64,000 bases of DNA from Amaranthus tricolor. Its lineage: Eukaryota; Streptophyta; Magnoliopsida; Caryophyllales; Amaranthaceae. Where the stretch lies: contig NC_080055.1 in assembly GCF_026212465.1 (NCBI RefSeq), forward strand, positions 19,727,837 to 19,791,836. The letters are read 5' to 3'. The position numbers and the translations under genes are program-made. Of this stretch, positions 50,456 to 61,275 are shown piece after piece. Every line of letters starts with the position of its first letter. Position 1 is the first letter of the stretch. Below the pieces are notes generated by a model. The model was given only the letters and a program-made list of their open reading frames with translations, ran no database searches and had not been told where the DNA came from.

Positions 50456-53237
50456 ACAAACACTTAAACATAATTCTGATGTAGCAAACTGTCGACCAGC
50501 CCTCCTTCGGCTCAGCTTCTAGGAGTCCACGGGGATTGTTAGAATGGTTTTAGGACCTTGATAGCTAGATCCATGTACCAAGATTCCATTTCCACTTTAG
50601 CCTAGGTCCTGGATGCATAGGTTTGGTCTCCACGTGTCGTGCAAGGTGGTCTGGTCACTAGTTTGATGCTGTCAATTTCGCGTTTTTATTTGTCAATTTC
50701 GCGCGTAAAGTAGGTCAAACATGGTTTGTTATGCACGAAACTTGGCACACAACACTATTTGGCATATATTATTGTGTTGAAATGGTTAGACTTGATAATA
50801 ATAGTCATATGCTAGAAATTACAAGTTAAGTTGCGATTTTATGCGTTTTTAAGCGTTTTTGTCCATTTCGCGCGTAAAGTAGGTCAAACATGGTTTGTTA
50901 TGCACGAAACTTGGTACACAACACTATTTGGCATATATTATTGTGTTGAAATGGTTAGAATTGATAATAATAGTCATATGCTAGAAATTAGAAGTTAAGT
51001 TGCGATTTTATGCGTTTTTAAGCGTTTTTGTGAATTTCGCGCGTAAAATACTCAAACATGGTTTTGATGCGAAACCGGGGCTGATTAAGGCCTTGGTTAT
51101 GCAAGGATTAATGTTGTGCGTAAGCTTTGATTAATGACACAGTCAAAAACTACAAATGATCATGAAAAGAACACGAAACAACCACAAACACTTAAACATA
51201 ATTCTGATGTAGCAAACTGTCGACCAGCCCTCCTTCGGCTCAGCTTCTAGGAGTCCACGGGGATTGTTAGAATGGTTTTAGGACCTTGATAGCTAGATCC
51301 AAGTACCAAGATTCCATTTCCACTTTAGCCTAGGTCCTGGATGCATAGGTTTGGTCTCCACGTGTCGTGCAAGGTGGTCTGGTCACTAGTTTGATGCTGT
51401 CAATTTCGCGTTTTTATTTGTCAATTTCGCGCGTAAAGTAGGTCAAACATGGTTTGTTATGCACGAAACTTGGCACACAACACTATTTGGCATATATTAT
51501 TGTGTTGAAATGGTTAGACTTGATAATAATAGTCATATGCTAGAAATTAGAAGTTAAGTTGCGATTTTATGCGTTTTTAAGCGTTTTTGTCCATTTCGCG
51601 CGTAAAGTAGGTCAAACATGGTTTGTTATGCACGAAACTTGGTACACAGCACTATTTGGCATATATTATTGTGTTGAAATGGTTATACTTGATAATAATA
51701 GTCATATGCTAGAAATTAGAAGTTAAGTTGCGATTTTATGCGTTTTTATGCGTTTTTGTGAATTTCGCGAGTAAAGTACTCAAACATGGTTTTGATGCGA
51801 AACCGGGGCTGATTAAGGCCTTGATTATGCAAGGATTAATGTTGTGCGTAAGCTTTGATTAATGACACAGTCAAAAACTACAAATGATCATGAAACGAAC
51901 ACGAAACAACCACAAACACTTAAACATAATTCTGATCTAGCAAACTGTCGACCAGCCTTCCTTCGGCTCAGCTTCTAGGAGTCCACGGGGATTGTTAGAA
52001 TGGTTTTAGGACCTTGATAGCTAGATCCAAGTACCAAGATTCCATTTCCACTTTAGCCTAGGTCCTGGATGCATAGGTTTGGTCTCCACGTATCGTGCAA
52101 GGTGGTCTGGTCACTAGTTTGATGCTGTCAATTTCGCGTTTTTATTTGTCAATTTCGCGCGTAAAGTAGGTCAAACATGGTTTGTTATGCACGAAACTTG
52201 GCACACAACACTATTTGGCATATATTATTGTGTTCAAATGGTTAGACTTGATAATAATAGTCATATGCTAGAAATTAGAAGTTAAGTTGCGATTTTATGC
52301 GTTTTTAAGCGTTTTTGTCCATTTCGCGCGTAAAGTAGGTCAAACATGGTTTGTTATGCACGAAACTTGGTACACAACACTATTTGGCATATATTATTGT
52401 GTTGAAATGGTTAGAATTGATAATAATAGTCATATGCTAGAAATTAGAATTTAAGTTGCGATTTTATGCGTTTTTAAGCGTTTTTGTGAATTTCGCGCGT
52501 AAAGTACTCAAACATGGTTTTGATGCGAAACCGGGGCTGATTAAGGCCTTGGTTATGCAAGGATTAATGTTGTGCATAAGCTTTGATTAATGACACAGTC
52601 AAAAACTACAAATGATCATGAAAAGAACACGAAACAACCACAAACACTTAAACATAATTCTGATCTAGCAAACTGTCAACCAGCCCTCCTTCGGCTCAGC
52701 TTCTAGGAGTCCACGGGGATTGTTAGAATGGTTTTAGGACCTTGATAGCTAGATCCAAGTACCAAGATTCCATTTCCACTTTAGCCTAGGTCCTGGATGC
52801 ATAGGTTTGGTCTCCACGTGTCGTGCAAGGTGGTCTGGTCACTAGTTTGATGCTGTCAATTTCGCGTTTTTATTTGTCAATTTCGCGCGTAAAGTAGGTC
52901 AAACATGGTTTGTTATGCACGAAATTTGGCACACAACACTATTTGGCATATATTATTGTGTTGAAATGGTTATACTTGATAATAATAGTCATATGCTAGA
53001 AATTAGAAGTTAAGTTGCGATTTTATGCGTTTTTAAGCGTTTTTGTCCATTTCGCGCGTAAAGTAGGTCAAACATGGTTTGTTATGCACGAAACTTGGTA
53101 CACAGCATTATTTGGCATATATTATTGTGTTGAAATGGTTATACTTGATAATAATAGTCATATGCTAGAAATTAGAAGTTAAGTTGCGATTTTATGCGTT
53201 TTTAAGCGTTTTTGTGAATTTCGCGCGTAAAGTAGGT

Positions 53238-53552
53238 CAAACATGGTTTCTTATGCACGAAACTTGGCACACAACACTATTTGGCATATATTATTGTGTT
53301 GAAATGGTTAGAATTGATAATAATAGTCATATGCTAGAAATTAGAAGTTAAGTTGCGATTTTATCCGTTTTTAAGCGTTTTTGTCAATTCCGCGCGTAAA
53401 GTAGCTCAAACTTTGTTTGTTTTGCACGAAACTTGGCACACAACACTATTTGGTATATATTATTGTGTAGAAGTTGTTAGAATTGAAAATCATAGTTATA
53501 TTCTAGAATTTATGTGTTAAGTTGCGATTTTATGCGTTTTTAACCGTTTTTG
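53238..53552 (+). repeat. Divergent terminal satellite units beside the splice acceptor
   Basis: The last two 169-bp units differ more than the rest. The final one (from about 53404) has TTTGTTTTGCACGAAAC, GTGTAGAAGTTGTTAG and AAAATCATAGTTATATTCT, which are closer to the single copy at 16786-16912 than to the array. Confidence 0.8.
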
Positions 53553-53878
53553 ACACTAACTTCTATTTTCTCTTAGTGCTTTCAACAACCTCCTTCTTCC
53601 GTTGACTGCGGCTACTACGCGCTGAAGTTTATGGACGATATTATAAACTCCGTGAAGGAATTTGGAGTCGAAAAGATAGATGCCGTAAGTATTTGTTACG
53701 TTCTTAATTAAATATATTATTGGTAAAATCTAAATGTTTCTATATTAATAGCTTTTATTTTAATATTATAATATAGGTTTTAAACGACATTCCGAGGGAA
53801 ACACGTGCTTTGAGAAGTGAAGAGATGCGCGAATTAAAAGACAAGATTGCCGTGTATCTTGCTAATATTTGTCCTTGA

Positions 53879-54109
53879 TAAATTGTAATTAGTATATATA
53901 TTGATTATTTTTTATAGTTTATTTAATGTATATATATATATATGTACGTACATATTATATTATATATATATACGAGCGAGAGTTTATTATTACAAAGAGA
54001 TTAATGTTGATTATCTGTGATTATCATTGGATTAATCACTATTATTACATTGTAATATTATTGCATTATTATAAGGATTAAACGGAAAAAGAAAAAAAAA
54101 AAGAGACTT
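53879..54109 (+). other. 3' untranslated / spacer of CACTA second gene
   Basis: AT-rich, with TATATATATATGTACGTAC and similar runs near 53925-53970; it may contain the poly(A) signals of the second gene. No coding signal. Confidence 0.5.
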
Positions 54110-54345
54110 ATTGCTGCGGTTTTAGACCTGACCGCAGAAAATAATCCTTCCCTTATTGCTGCGGTTTTACCCCCTGACCGCAGCAAATAATGCTTCACTT
54201 TTTGCTGCGGTTTTTGCCCATAACCGCAGCAAATAACACCACTTATTGCTGCGGTTTTTAACCGCAACATTTAAATTAGGACATTTGCTGCTATCACTAT
54301 TGCTGGGGGCCAAAACCGCAGCAAATAATGGCAAAAAAATCGCAG
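54110..54345. repeat. CACTA 3' subterminal repeats (five units)
   Basis: The same TTGCTGCGGT ... ACCGCAGCAAATAA hairpin units as at the 5' end, starting near 54111, 54155, 54202, 54246 and 54284. Loops differ (TTAGACCTG, TTACCCCCTG, TTTTGCCCAT). The fourth is short, and the fifth has lost part of its left arm (TTGCTGGGGGCC). Confidence 0.85.
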
Positions 54346-54369
54346 CAAACAAGGTTTTTTCCACTAGTG
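54342..54369 (-). repeat. CACTA 3' terminal inverted repeat
   Basis: Reverse complement begins CACTAGTGGAAAAAA and ends TTTGCTGC, matching the 5' end. Confidence 0.93.
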
Positions 54370-55660
54370 TGAGCTGGAACAACTCGATGTGAAGACAGCC
54401 TTCTTACATGGTGACTTGGATGAGGAAATCTATATGTATCAACCTGAGGGGTTTAAGGTTGAGGGTAAAGAGAATTTGGTATGTCGCTTGAGGAAATCAC
54501 TTTATGGATTGAAACAATCTCCTCGACAGTGGTACAAGCGATTTGATTCTTTTATGTTAAAACAAGGATTTTTCAGAAGTAATTACGATTGTTGTGTATA
54601 CATTCGCAAGCTTCGTGGAGGTGATTATATTTATCTCCTATTGTATGTGGACGACATGCTTATTGCTTCTAAGAGCAAGGTGGAGATAGATAGGTTAAAA
54701 ATTCAACTCGTTCAAGAGTTTGAAACTAAAGACTTGGGCGCTGCAAAGAAAATACTGGGTATGGAGATTAGAAGAGAAAGATCAGATCGAAAATTATTCT
54801 TGAGTCAAAAAGGCTACATTGAGCGGGTTATTAAAAGGTTTGGGATGAAAACCGCTAAGTTAGTGATGACTCCATTGGCTCCACATTTTAGGCTCTCCGG
54901 TAAACAATCTCCCATTATAGCGGAAGATAAGGCATACATGGATAATGTACCTTATGCTAGTGCAGTTGGCAGTTTAATGTATGTTACGGTATGTACACGT
55001 CTAGACATTTCACAAGCAGTCAGTGTTGTCAGTAGGTTCATAGCGAACCCAAGTAAAGCACATTGGGAGGCAGGGAAATGGATTTTACGGTACTTAAAAG
55101 GTATCATTGACAAAGGTTTATGCTTTGGTGGAGATACATGTCAAATAAGTGGCTTTGTTGACTCGGATTATGCTGGTGATTTAGATAGAGGAAGATCTAC
55201 TACTGGTTATGTGTTTAAAATACATGGGGCTCCAGTTAGTTGGCTTTCAATGTTACAAGCTACAGTGGCTCTATCTACGACAGAAGCCGAGTATATGGCT
55301 ATGGCAGAAGGAGTTAAGGAAGCAATGTGGTTGTGGGGACTTCTAGATGATTTAGGGTTGAAGCAGGATTGTGTGAATCTGAATTGTGATAGCCAAAGTG
55401 CTATTCACTTGGCCAAGAACCAGGTTCATCATGCTCGTACCAAGCATATAAATGTGAGGTATCATTTTGTACGGGATGTCATAGAGGAAGGTATCATTTC
55501 TCTTATAAAGGTGCATACAAATGAGAACCCTTTAGACATGTTAACCAAAAGTTGTCTCATGAAGCAAGTTTCAACATTGTTTGGAATTGCTAAGTATTAT
55601 CCCATGTTAGGCATTACATGGAGAAATAAATGGAACTATGATCGGTTTGATCCCGGTTAA
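54370..55660 (+). pseudogene. Copia pol, RT and RNase H part (right of CACTA)
   Basis: Continues the frame cut at 11138: LELEQLDVKTAFLHGDL (first RT Asp), LYGLKQSPRQWYKRFD, then LLYVDDMLIA with the catalytic YVDD at 54644-54655. The connection follows (PYASAVGSLMY, TRLDISQAVSVVSRF), then RNase H with FVDSDYAGD, LSTTEAEYMA and NCDSQSAIHLAKN, and the usual ARTKHINVRYHFVRD and ENPLDMLTK tail before the stop at 55658. This section has no stop or frameshift in about 427 codons, so RT and RNase H residues are preserved. It is still part of a defective element. Confidence 0.93.
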
Positions 55661-55754
55661 GGGTACATAGGCAGTCATTGTAAAAATGGTGCAACCGGAT
55701 ACGAATTACGCAATTTGTTCGTCCAAAATTTGAATGTGTTTTCAATTTATGAAC

Positions 55755-55766
55755 GAGGTGGAGAAT
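55755..55766 (+). other. Copia polypurine tract
   Basis: GAGGTGGAGAAT directly before the TGTGGG start of the 3' LTR; it is the expected primer site for plus-strand synthesis. Confidence 0.75.
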
Positions 55767-56150
55767 TGTGGGAAATATATGTGGACATGATTAATTCCTA
55801 AATTAATCATGGCTAAATAGAAGGACAAAGAGAAATATAAGGGGAACAACAATAGTTATATTCTATTATTATGCGAGAGTTAGTTATTAGGAATTAAATT
55901 AATGGCTATTAGAGAAACAAGGTGAATTATTGTTTCATTAGTTTCTTTCAACATTATATATAAGTTTAGTGTTGTACGTTAATATAATTAATAATCCACA
56001 TCAAGAAAGGTTAAGAAAAGTTTATTTTCTTACAATTATTATTTCCTTCGTAGTGGTTATTTGTTGACTCATAAAATATTATAATTCTTGTGAGTTTTCG
56101 ATTTCATATTATTTAGTAGAAGTCACATTTCCGCTGTCAGAGCTGTAACA
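55767..56150 (+). repeat. Copia 3' LTR
   Basis: 384 bp, TGTGGGAAATATATG to CAGAGCTGTAACA, followed by the AATAT target duplication at 56151-56155. Confidence 0.95.
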
Positions 56151-56193
56151 AATATAAACAGTATAAATTTTGTAGAGCAGGGTCAAGAGCTAA

Positions 56194-56610
56194 AACGTTG
56201 ATGAGGTGAGTAAAGCACAACCTGAGCATTCGATTTCCATTGACACCCTTCAAACTAATGTATTTTTAGAAGACGGTAATTCTGATTTTTGGGATCAATG
56301 TCATATTTGCCTTGAGAATTTTTATGTTGGGGAGGAACAATGTGTTATTCCTAACTGTAGGCATTTATATCATCATTCTTGTTTGCGCCGTATATTTTTA
56401 CTTTTGGTGAGCGTTATCCCGGTAATTTTACGCGTGTTCTTTACCCAATTTTACGCGTATATTTTTATTAGTCTTATTTACTTTCGAGTTACTAATTACT
56501 CATCATTCTTAATTTGTATTTTATTTTTAATCTATAAATATAAATATATTAAAATAAAATCTTATTTACTTCGTCTCAACGTAAAAATTATTAATATCAA
56601 TTATTTATAA
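56194..56610 (+). pseudogene. RING-H2 zinc-finger fragment
   Basis: RING-H2 proteins are usually E3 ubiquitin ligases. The frame opens after a stop at 56191 with no ATG before the finger. It reads DQCHICLENF, then CVIPNCRHLYHHSCLRR, giving six of eight zinc ligands (CxxC, then CxHxxHxxC). The last CxxC pair is missing: after about 56400 the frame becomes hydrophobic, low-complexity sequence ending at 56608. It may be the first exon of a gene whose next exon is lost, or a captured fragment. It starts about 45 bp after the copia 3' end, but nothing before the copia (up to 9701) looks like its missing N-terminus. Confidence 0.6.
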
Positions 56611-57713
56611 TTTTTAAATTAATTTGTATAAATTTTAAAATATTATCTTGGCAACTGTCAAAAAGTATATAAGAATATTAGAAAGAATAGAAGACAATAT
56701 AATTAACGCTAAATAATCTAAAGTTTAAAATATATTCTAATTTACTGATATTGAAATTGATTTACATCAATATTCGTTAGCAAGATTCAAATGGGAATTG
56801 AAATTGACATAGTATTAAAGTTTTTAAAATGGTTGATATAATGAGATCGAAAAATATATAACGACTTGCGAAATCCTCAGTTATTATTATGTGAATTATA
56901 TTATTATATATAGAAGTTGTGCATCAATCCAAGACCAGGAATCAAATCTTGTTTTTGCTAACTTTTAAAACTTTCAATGCACAAAAAGAAAAATCAATCT
57001 ATAAAGTGAATCATACTCCCCCTAAATCAGAAAAAAAAAAAAAGAAATACATGATTCTAGTTATGGTTGTACCTTAATATTCCGCATAAAGTTAGAGTTT
57101 GAAGAAAAAAATAATGAAAAATCTATACCCGCCATACCTCCTCGAAGGAGAGGGCCAAAGCGTTTCTTAGGGCATTCAAGGTACTCAGAAATAAGCGCCC
57201 TCAAACATCAAATCCTTTTTTAGTGATTTGAATTAATATAATGTTAAAATACAATTTTGTCTTCAAATATTTTTTTTAAAAAGGAAAAGTTTTTGTCTTT
57301 AAATATAATGTATGACCCTATTTTGAAACACATCACAAAAAAAAATAGAGCCTCCAAATTTTTTACTCCGTGACTGGAAGGAAGAAAGAATGCAAGTAAA
57401 CAATTAAACCCACATATGGAAGTTAATCTTCTTTATCCCAAAAAGATTTAATGAGTAATTAATAAAAAGAGAGCATTATCAAGAAAAATAGGATAGAAAT
57501 ATTACAAAGAAGGTGTAAAATTCATAATAATATTAGAGTAAATATACTAATAAATCTTCAAAATCTGATCCAACCAAGCAATTTAATAGTTACTAGCTAG
57601 AGGATGTGGGTAGGTGGGTGAAGTTTAGAAGCTTTAAAAAGGGGCGGAAATAAGCCAAGTACACTTAATTCATTTGATCAAGTCAAAATCATTGAGATTT
57701 TGAAGAAAAAAAA
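56611..57713. other. AT-rich intergenic region, upstream of the TIE/SPEAR-like gene
   Basis: No gene recognised. It contains the promoter of the downstream gene; a TTTAAAAAG-like TATA element lies near 57632, about 80 bp before the ATG. A 57120-57200 segment has higher GC but no clear frame. Confidence 0.45.
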
Positions 57714-57714
57714 A

Positions 57715-57748
<34 letters not shown>

Positions 57749-60447
57749 GTTTAATGAGAGATCAAATAATTCTTCTTCTTCAAAAAAGGGCAAAATTAAG
57801 GGTACTAGTAATAATCAAGAAAAACCAAAACAACCTCAAAGAGGTCTTGGTGTTGCTCAATTAGAGAAGATTAGATTGCATACTCAATTAGCAAGTATGG
57901 GCATTTTTTCTCCTGACCAACTTCATTACCCACAAACTTTTCATAATTCTCAATTTCAGGTTTTTATCCTTCTTTATTTATTAATCTTATTTTTTTATTA
58001 TTATTTTTCGGGTTAGGAGAATCCTTATAATCCGCAGGAAAGAGATAATCGAACTCCTAAAATAAGAGTGAAAGTGAAAACTTCAACTATTAAATCTACC
58101 CGTGATTTTCAAAATTTGTTTTTAATAAATAATTCTTAAAGTCCTTTTTTTTTCTTTTATTTTTGGTTGAAAATTGAAATTTTTTTCGTTTTTTTAATTG
58201 CAAATTAATTTTAAGTGTTTTATGTTATTGAATTTTTTTTATCAGACAGCATTGCAGCAAGCAGCCATGGCAGCCGCAGGAGCACCAGCACCATTTTGCT
58301 ATTCATCACCTTCGGTTCAATCTTCTTATGACTATAATCATCAATACAATAATTATATGGTAGGTTTATGATATTGTTTTTATTCATATTAGATATTAGA
58401 ATTACGCGAGAATTTAATTTATTATTAGTGTAAATTAACATAAATTCTTTTATGCATTTTAAGATTGATTAAACCAATATAAAATCTAACTGGATGATTT
58501 GTTATGTTAAATGAAAATATACTATATTTCTAATAAATTTAAATAATAACATTGACTTCAAAAATTATTAATATATTTGATAAGTATATAAATAATTTAT
58601 TTAGTGACCTAAAATATGTTTGAACTTTGAATAATAAAATCATCAATTATACTACCTAATATAACAAAAATTTAAAATTTATCACTAAATCACGCATCAA
58701 AATATATTATACCATAATTTTTACCTATAATTAATTGCAATGGTTGAATTATGAGCTGGACCATGATAATAATTATTCTGGTTAATCAAGCCTAATGTTG
58801 AAATCTATCATTATATTATCAGATTGCAAGATTGGGTACAAGGAGATTTTTTTCATTCCTTTTTCCCAAATTTTTTCAAAAATATTTTATAGCATTAAAT
58901 TCAGAAATTTATCTACTAATTCTGCCAAGAGAAATTTCAAAATTTTTTTTCTTAAAGTCATTTTATTTTTTGATATAAATACTTATCACAATTTTTTAAA
59001 TGAAACGGTATTATAGTGAGACCACATTAATTTATTAGACTGGTTTTTGTTTTTTCAATGTGTTAAAATAATTAATTAGAGAAATAGACTTATTATGTGG
59101 GACCGTGATATATTGTGACAATCTAATACAAATTTTTGTTATTGAATTTTTGTGACAGTCAACATAAATTTTTGTTTTTTTCTCATGTAAAACTGAATTT
59201 TGAATAATTTTAAAAAAAGTTATTGAATGATTTAAATTCTTGTAAAAACATGAGTAAGAAAGATATCTTTGTAAATTTTATTTTTGAAGATTGTAATATT
59301 AGTTGAGTTTTTGTTAGGTTGGCAATTAAATCTCAATTAATAAATAAATTAGATGATGAAATAATAATGCAGATGGATATGGGAGATCATATGGAAATGG
59401 GGAGCAACATGAGATATGCTGAATCTCAGCCATGTAATACAGCAAGGTATATTTTCTTCTTTTCAAACTAATATATAAAGCTAATTAATAAAATTATCTT
59501 TGAAATAATACAGTTTCTTACCAAATTTGTACAAAAATTATTTAAAATATTTTAAATATAATAATGCTTATTAGGTTTATTAAGAAATACAATATTGCGG
59601 AAGAACTATTTTTTGAATTTAAAATAAAATAAATTAGTAAAACATTATCAATTAAATTGAATCAAAAATTAATTAATTAGTAATTTAACTAAATTTAAAA
59701 CAAAATACAATATATAATTAAATTTAAAATTAATTTTAGAATGTTAAATACTCCTATAATAAAAAATAAATAATTCAAATAAAAAATAGGCATCTATACC
59801 ACTATGTGTAATGCCACATCAAAAAATTATGCAACATGTTCTCCCACGTTAGCTAGTAACCTATTGTTTAAGTGACCAACAAATAACATACCTCATGATA
59901 AAACGAACTTTAAAATAATTTCCGCTAATTTAATGATGAAAGTTTAGCTTAAGCAACTTAGATGATATAAATTTAAGATCAAGTAATCAATTTATTAATA
60001 TGATATTGATGTTTTTTAACTTGTCAATAATATTATGAAATTATTTAAAATTTTAGTTTGTAAAAATAAAAAAGAATTAATTCCTTGATTCTTATAATAT
60101 AAGTTAAATAATTTCTTTCTTTCTTGAATTAGGTGTAACCCTAATGACAATTTTTACATGGTTGGGGACACCCAACATTTCCCTCCTCAACCATCAGGGA
60201 TGGTTACTAGGCACCTTTTAAGCAATGTCGAGGTATTGATATATTTATTTTTTAAATTAAGTTTAGTTAACATTAAATTAAGATTTAATTAATTAATTTC
60301 TAACATTAACTTTAAATGCATGATATGCTAACTTTTTCCATACAGGAAAATCCTAGAAGGAAAAGTTTTTACAAAGCTATGAGCATTGGCATTCAGAATT
60401 CTGAAGCAAATGGAGGTCTAGATGTGGATTTGGAGCTTAAATTATAA
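57714..60447 (+). CDS. TIE/SPEAR-family EAR-motif transcriptional repressor (SPL/NZZ-like)
   Basis: Family members bridge transcription factors, notably TCPs, to TOPLESS corepressors in the nucleus and act in leaf, ovule and sporocyte development. Five exons in frame: 57714-57959, 58246-58359, 59373-59446, 60133-60232, 60346-60447; 211 codons plus TAA. N-terminus: an Asn run from an AAT repeat, then KKGKIKG and RGLGVAQLEKIRLHTQLA, the family signature. Middle: ALQQAAMAAAGAPAPF, then Tyr/Asn- and Met-rich parts. C-terminus: LDVDLELKL, an EAR motif of LxLxL type right at the end. All introns are GT-AG. An alternative exon near 58016-58060 (ENPYNPQ) is possible but not needed. Only gene here that looks intact and host-derived. 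Confidence 0.88.
57717..57749 (+). repeat. (AAT)n microsatellite coding poly-Asn
   Basis: About ten AAT codons directly after the ATG of the TIE/SPEAR-like gene. Length is probably variable between plants. Confidence 0.9.
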
Positions 60448-61203
60448 TATGGATAGTTTTTTTTTTATTTTTTTATTTTTTTTATTACAGGTTAGGCTGA
60501 GAGAATGGGGACTGAGTGAGAATCGTATTCAACTGAAACAAAATTCAATTCTCAGAACTAAACGACAGTTATAATTAATTTTAGGTTTTTAGTATTCTAA
60601 AGAATTAACCATACAAATGTTATCACATGTCATAGGAGAAAAATAGGATAATTATATAAGAAATTAGGAGTTTTAATTACTTTTTTGCACATTATTATTT
60701 GTACTTTAGACATATCTAGTGAAATACAAATGAAAACCTTTTATGAGAAAATTTAATGATTAATAATTTTGATAATTAATTATCTTAATTTATTTTTAAA
60801 GTTTGTCAAATTTGAAGACAAAGTAGTTGATAATTATAATATTGCAAGCTGCAATTACTGTTTACTTTATATATGATTTATAGGCATTTTAATGTGTTAA
60901 ACAGTTAATTACTTTGCTAAAGCACACAGAAGAATGAAGAGCTAGAATTTTTCAGTCTAATCTCTCAAATCAATATTTGGTGTAAAGCATTACCTTTTAA
61001 CTCCATTAGATTAATGACATGACATCATTAATGTTAATCAATGTTTATATTATTCATTGTTTCTCCTTTTCAATTATATTTATTTTAATTTATTCATTGT
61101 TTCTCCTTTTTAATTATATTTATTTTAATTTATTTATAAAGATTAATTCAAAGGTACAATTAACCAAAGTACCAAGCAGTTTAAAAAAGGAAGTGTTTTT
61201 GTA
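60448..61203. other. Intergenic region, 3' of the TIE/SPEAR-like gene
   Basis: 3' untranslated and AT-rich spacer DNA; T-rich runs at 60450-60485. No gene seen. It includes a short tandem duplication at 61051-61130. Confidence 0.5.
61051..61130. repeat. 40-bp tandem duplication
   Basis: TATTCATTGTTTCTCCTTTT with the following AATTATATTTATTTTAATT occurs twice, 40 bp apart, with one difference, just before the LINE. Confidence 0.85.
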
Positions 61204-61275
61204 AGTTTCCTTCTCTCTCAGAGTTAGGGTTTTTCTCTCTCCGGGTTTTCCTTAGAGACTTTTCTATCGTCTATT

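Larger units (their letters stand above)
20070..53552 (+). repeat. 728-bp satellite array, 45 monomers
   Basis: Using ACAAACACTT (once per monomer) as a marker, it occurs at 20101, 20829, 21557, 22285, 23013, 23741 and so on to 52640. That is 44 steps: 41 of 728 bp and three of 897 bp. Each 728-bp monomer has a 390-bp unique part (GCAAACTGTC, CCTTCGGCTCAGC, CACGTGTCGTGCAAGG) and two complete subrepeats of about 169 bp beginning GTCAAACATGGTTTG; a third subrepeat is cut short at ACTCAAACATGG. Copies differ at only a few positions, so turnover is recent or continuing. The 79-codon frames inside single monomers are not conserved as genes. Confidence 0.97.
20030..53576 (+). other. 33.5-kb intron inside the Ulp1 domain, filled with satellite DNA
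   Basis: The donor AAG/GTACAC at 20030 and acceptor TTCTCTTAG/TGC ending at 53576 are both in phase 0 and join WIARK to CFQQPPSSVDCGYY. Only about 40 bp at the start and 25 bp at the end are not satellite. Other introns of this gene are about 70-110 bp. A pyrimidine-rich tract (TTCTATTTTCTCTTAG) supports the acceptor. Confidence 0.85.
19229..53878 (+). pseudogene. CACTA second gene, C-terminal part: C48/Ulp1-like cysteine protease domain
   Basis: Continues the same frame after the TAA at 19226. Exons: rest of 19088-19389, then 19480-19662, 19751-19867, 19957-20029, 53577-53684, 53777-53878 (TGA at 53876). Splice phases agree throughout. WEDLHWILLIICP carries the catalytic His, VHVFDSL the Asp, and QQPPSSVDCGYY the oxyanion Gln and nucleophile Cys, so the Ulp1 triad is complete in the DNA. 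Plant CACTA and MULE elements often carry such domains; the substrate is unknown. The His/Asp and Gln/Cys exons are split by a 33.5-kb satellite intron. One stop codon upstream is the only visible lesion, so it is either a recent pseudogene or is bypassed. Confidence 0.85.

Noticed and set aside
20070..53552. CRISPR-like regular repeats
   Set aside because: The period is 728 bp with no short direct repeats and unique spacers, there are no cas genes, and the context is a plant nuclear transposon.
20030..53576. Satellite array as an assembly join between two unrelated loci
   Set aside because: Both flanks belong to one gene with matching splice phase and one CACTA element with matching TIRs and TGA duplication. 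The exact number of monomers could still be wrong.
54058..54382. Minus-strand frames with repeated KTAAI / FAAV motifs
   Set aside because: They are reverse translations of the CACTA subterminal hairpin repeats (CCGCAGCAA), not a protein repeat.
56206..56610. Complete 134-aa RING protein
   Set aside because: The proposed start is GTG, not ATG, the last CxxC ligand pair is missing and the C-terminal third is low-complexity. I treat it as a fragment.
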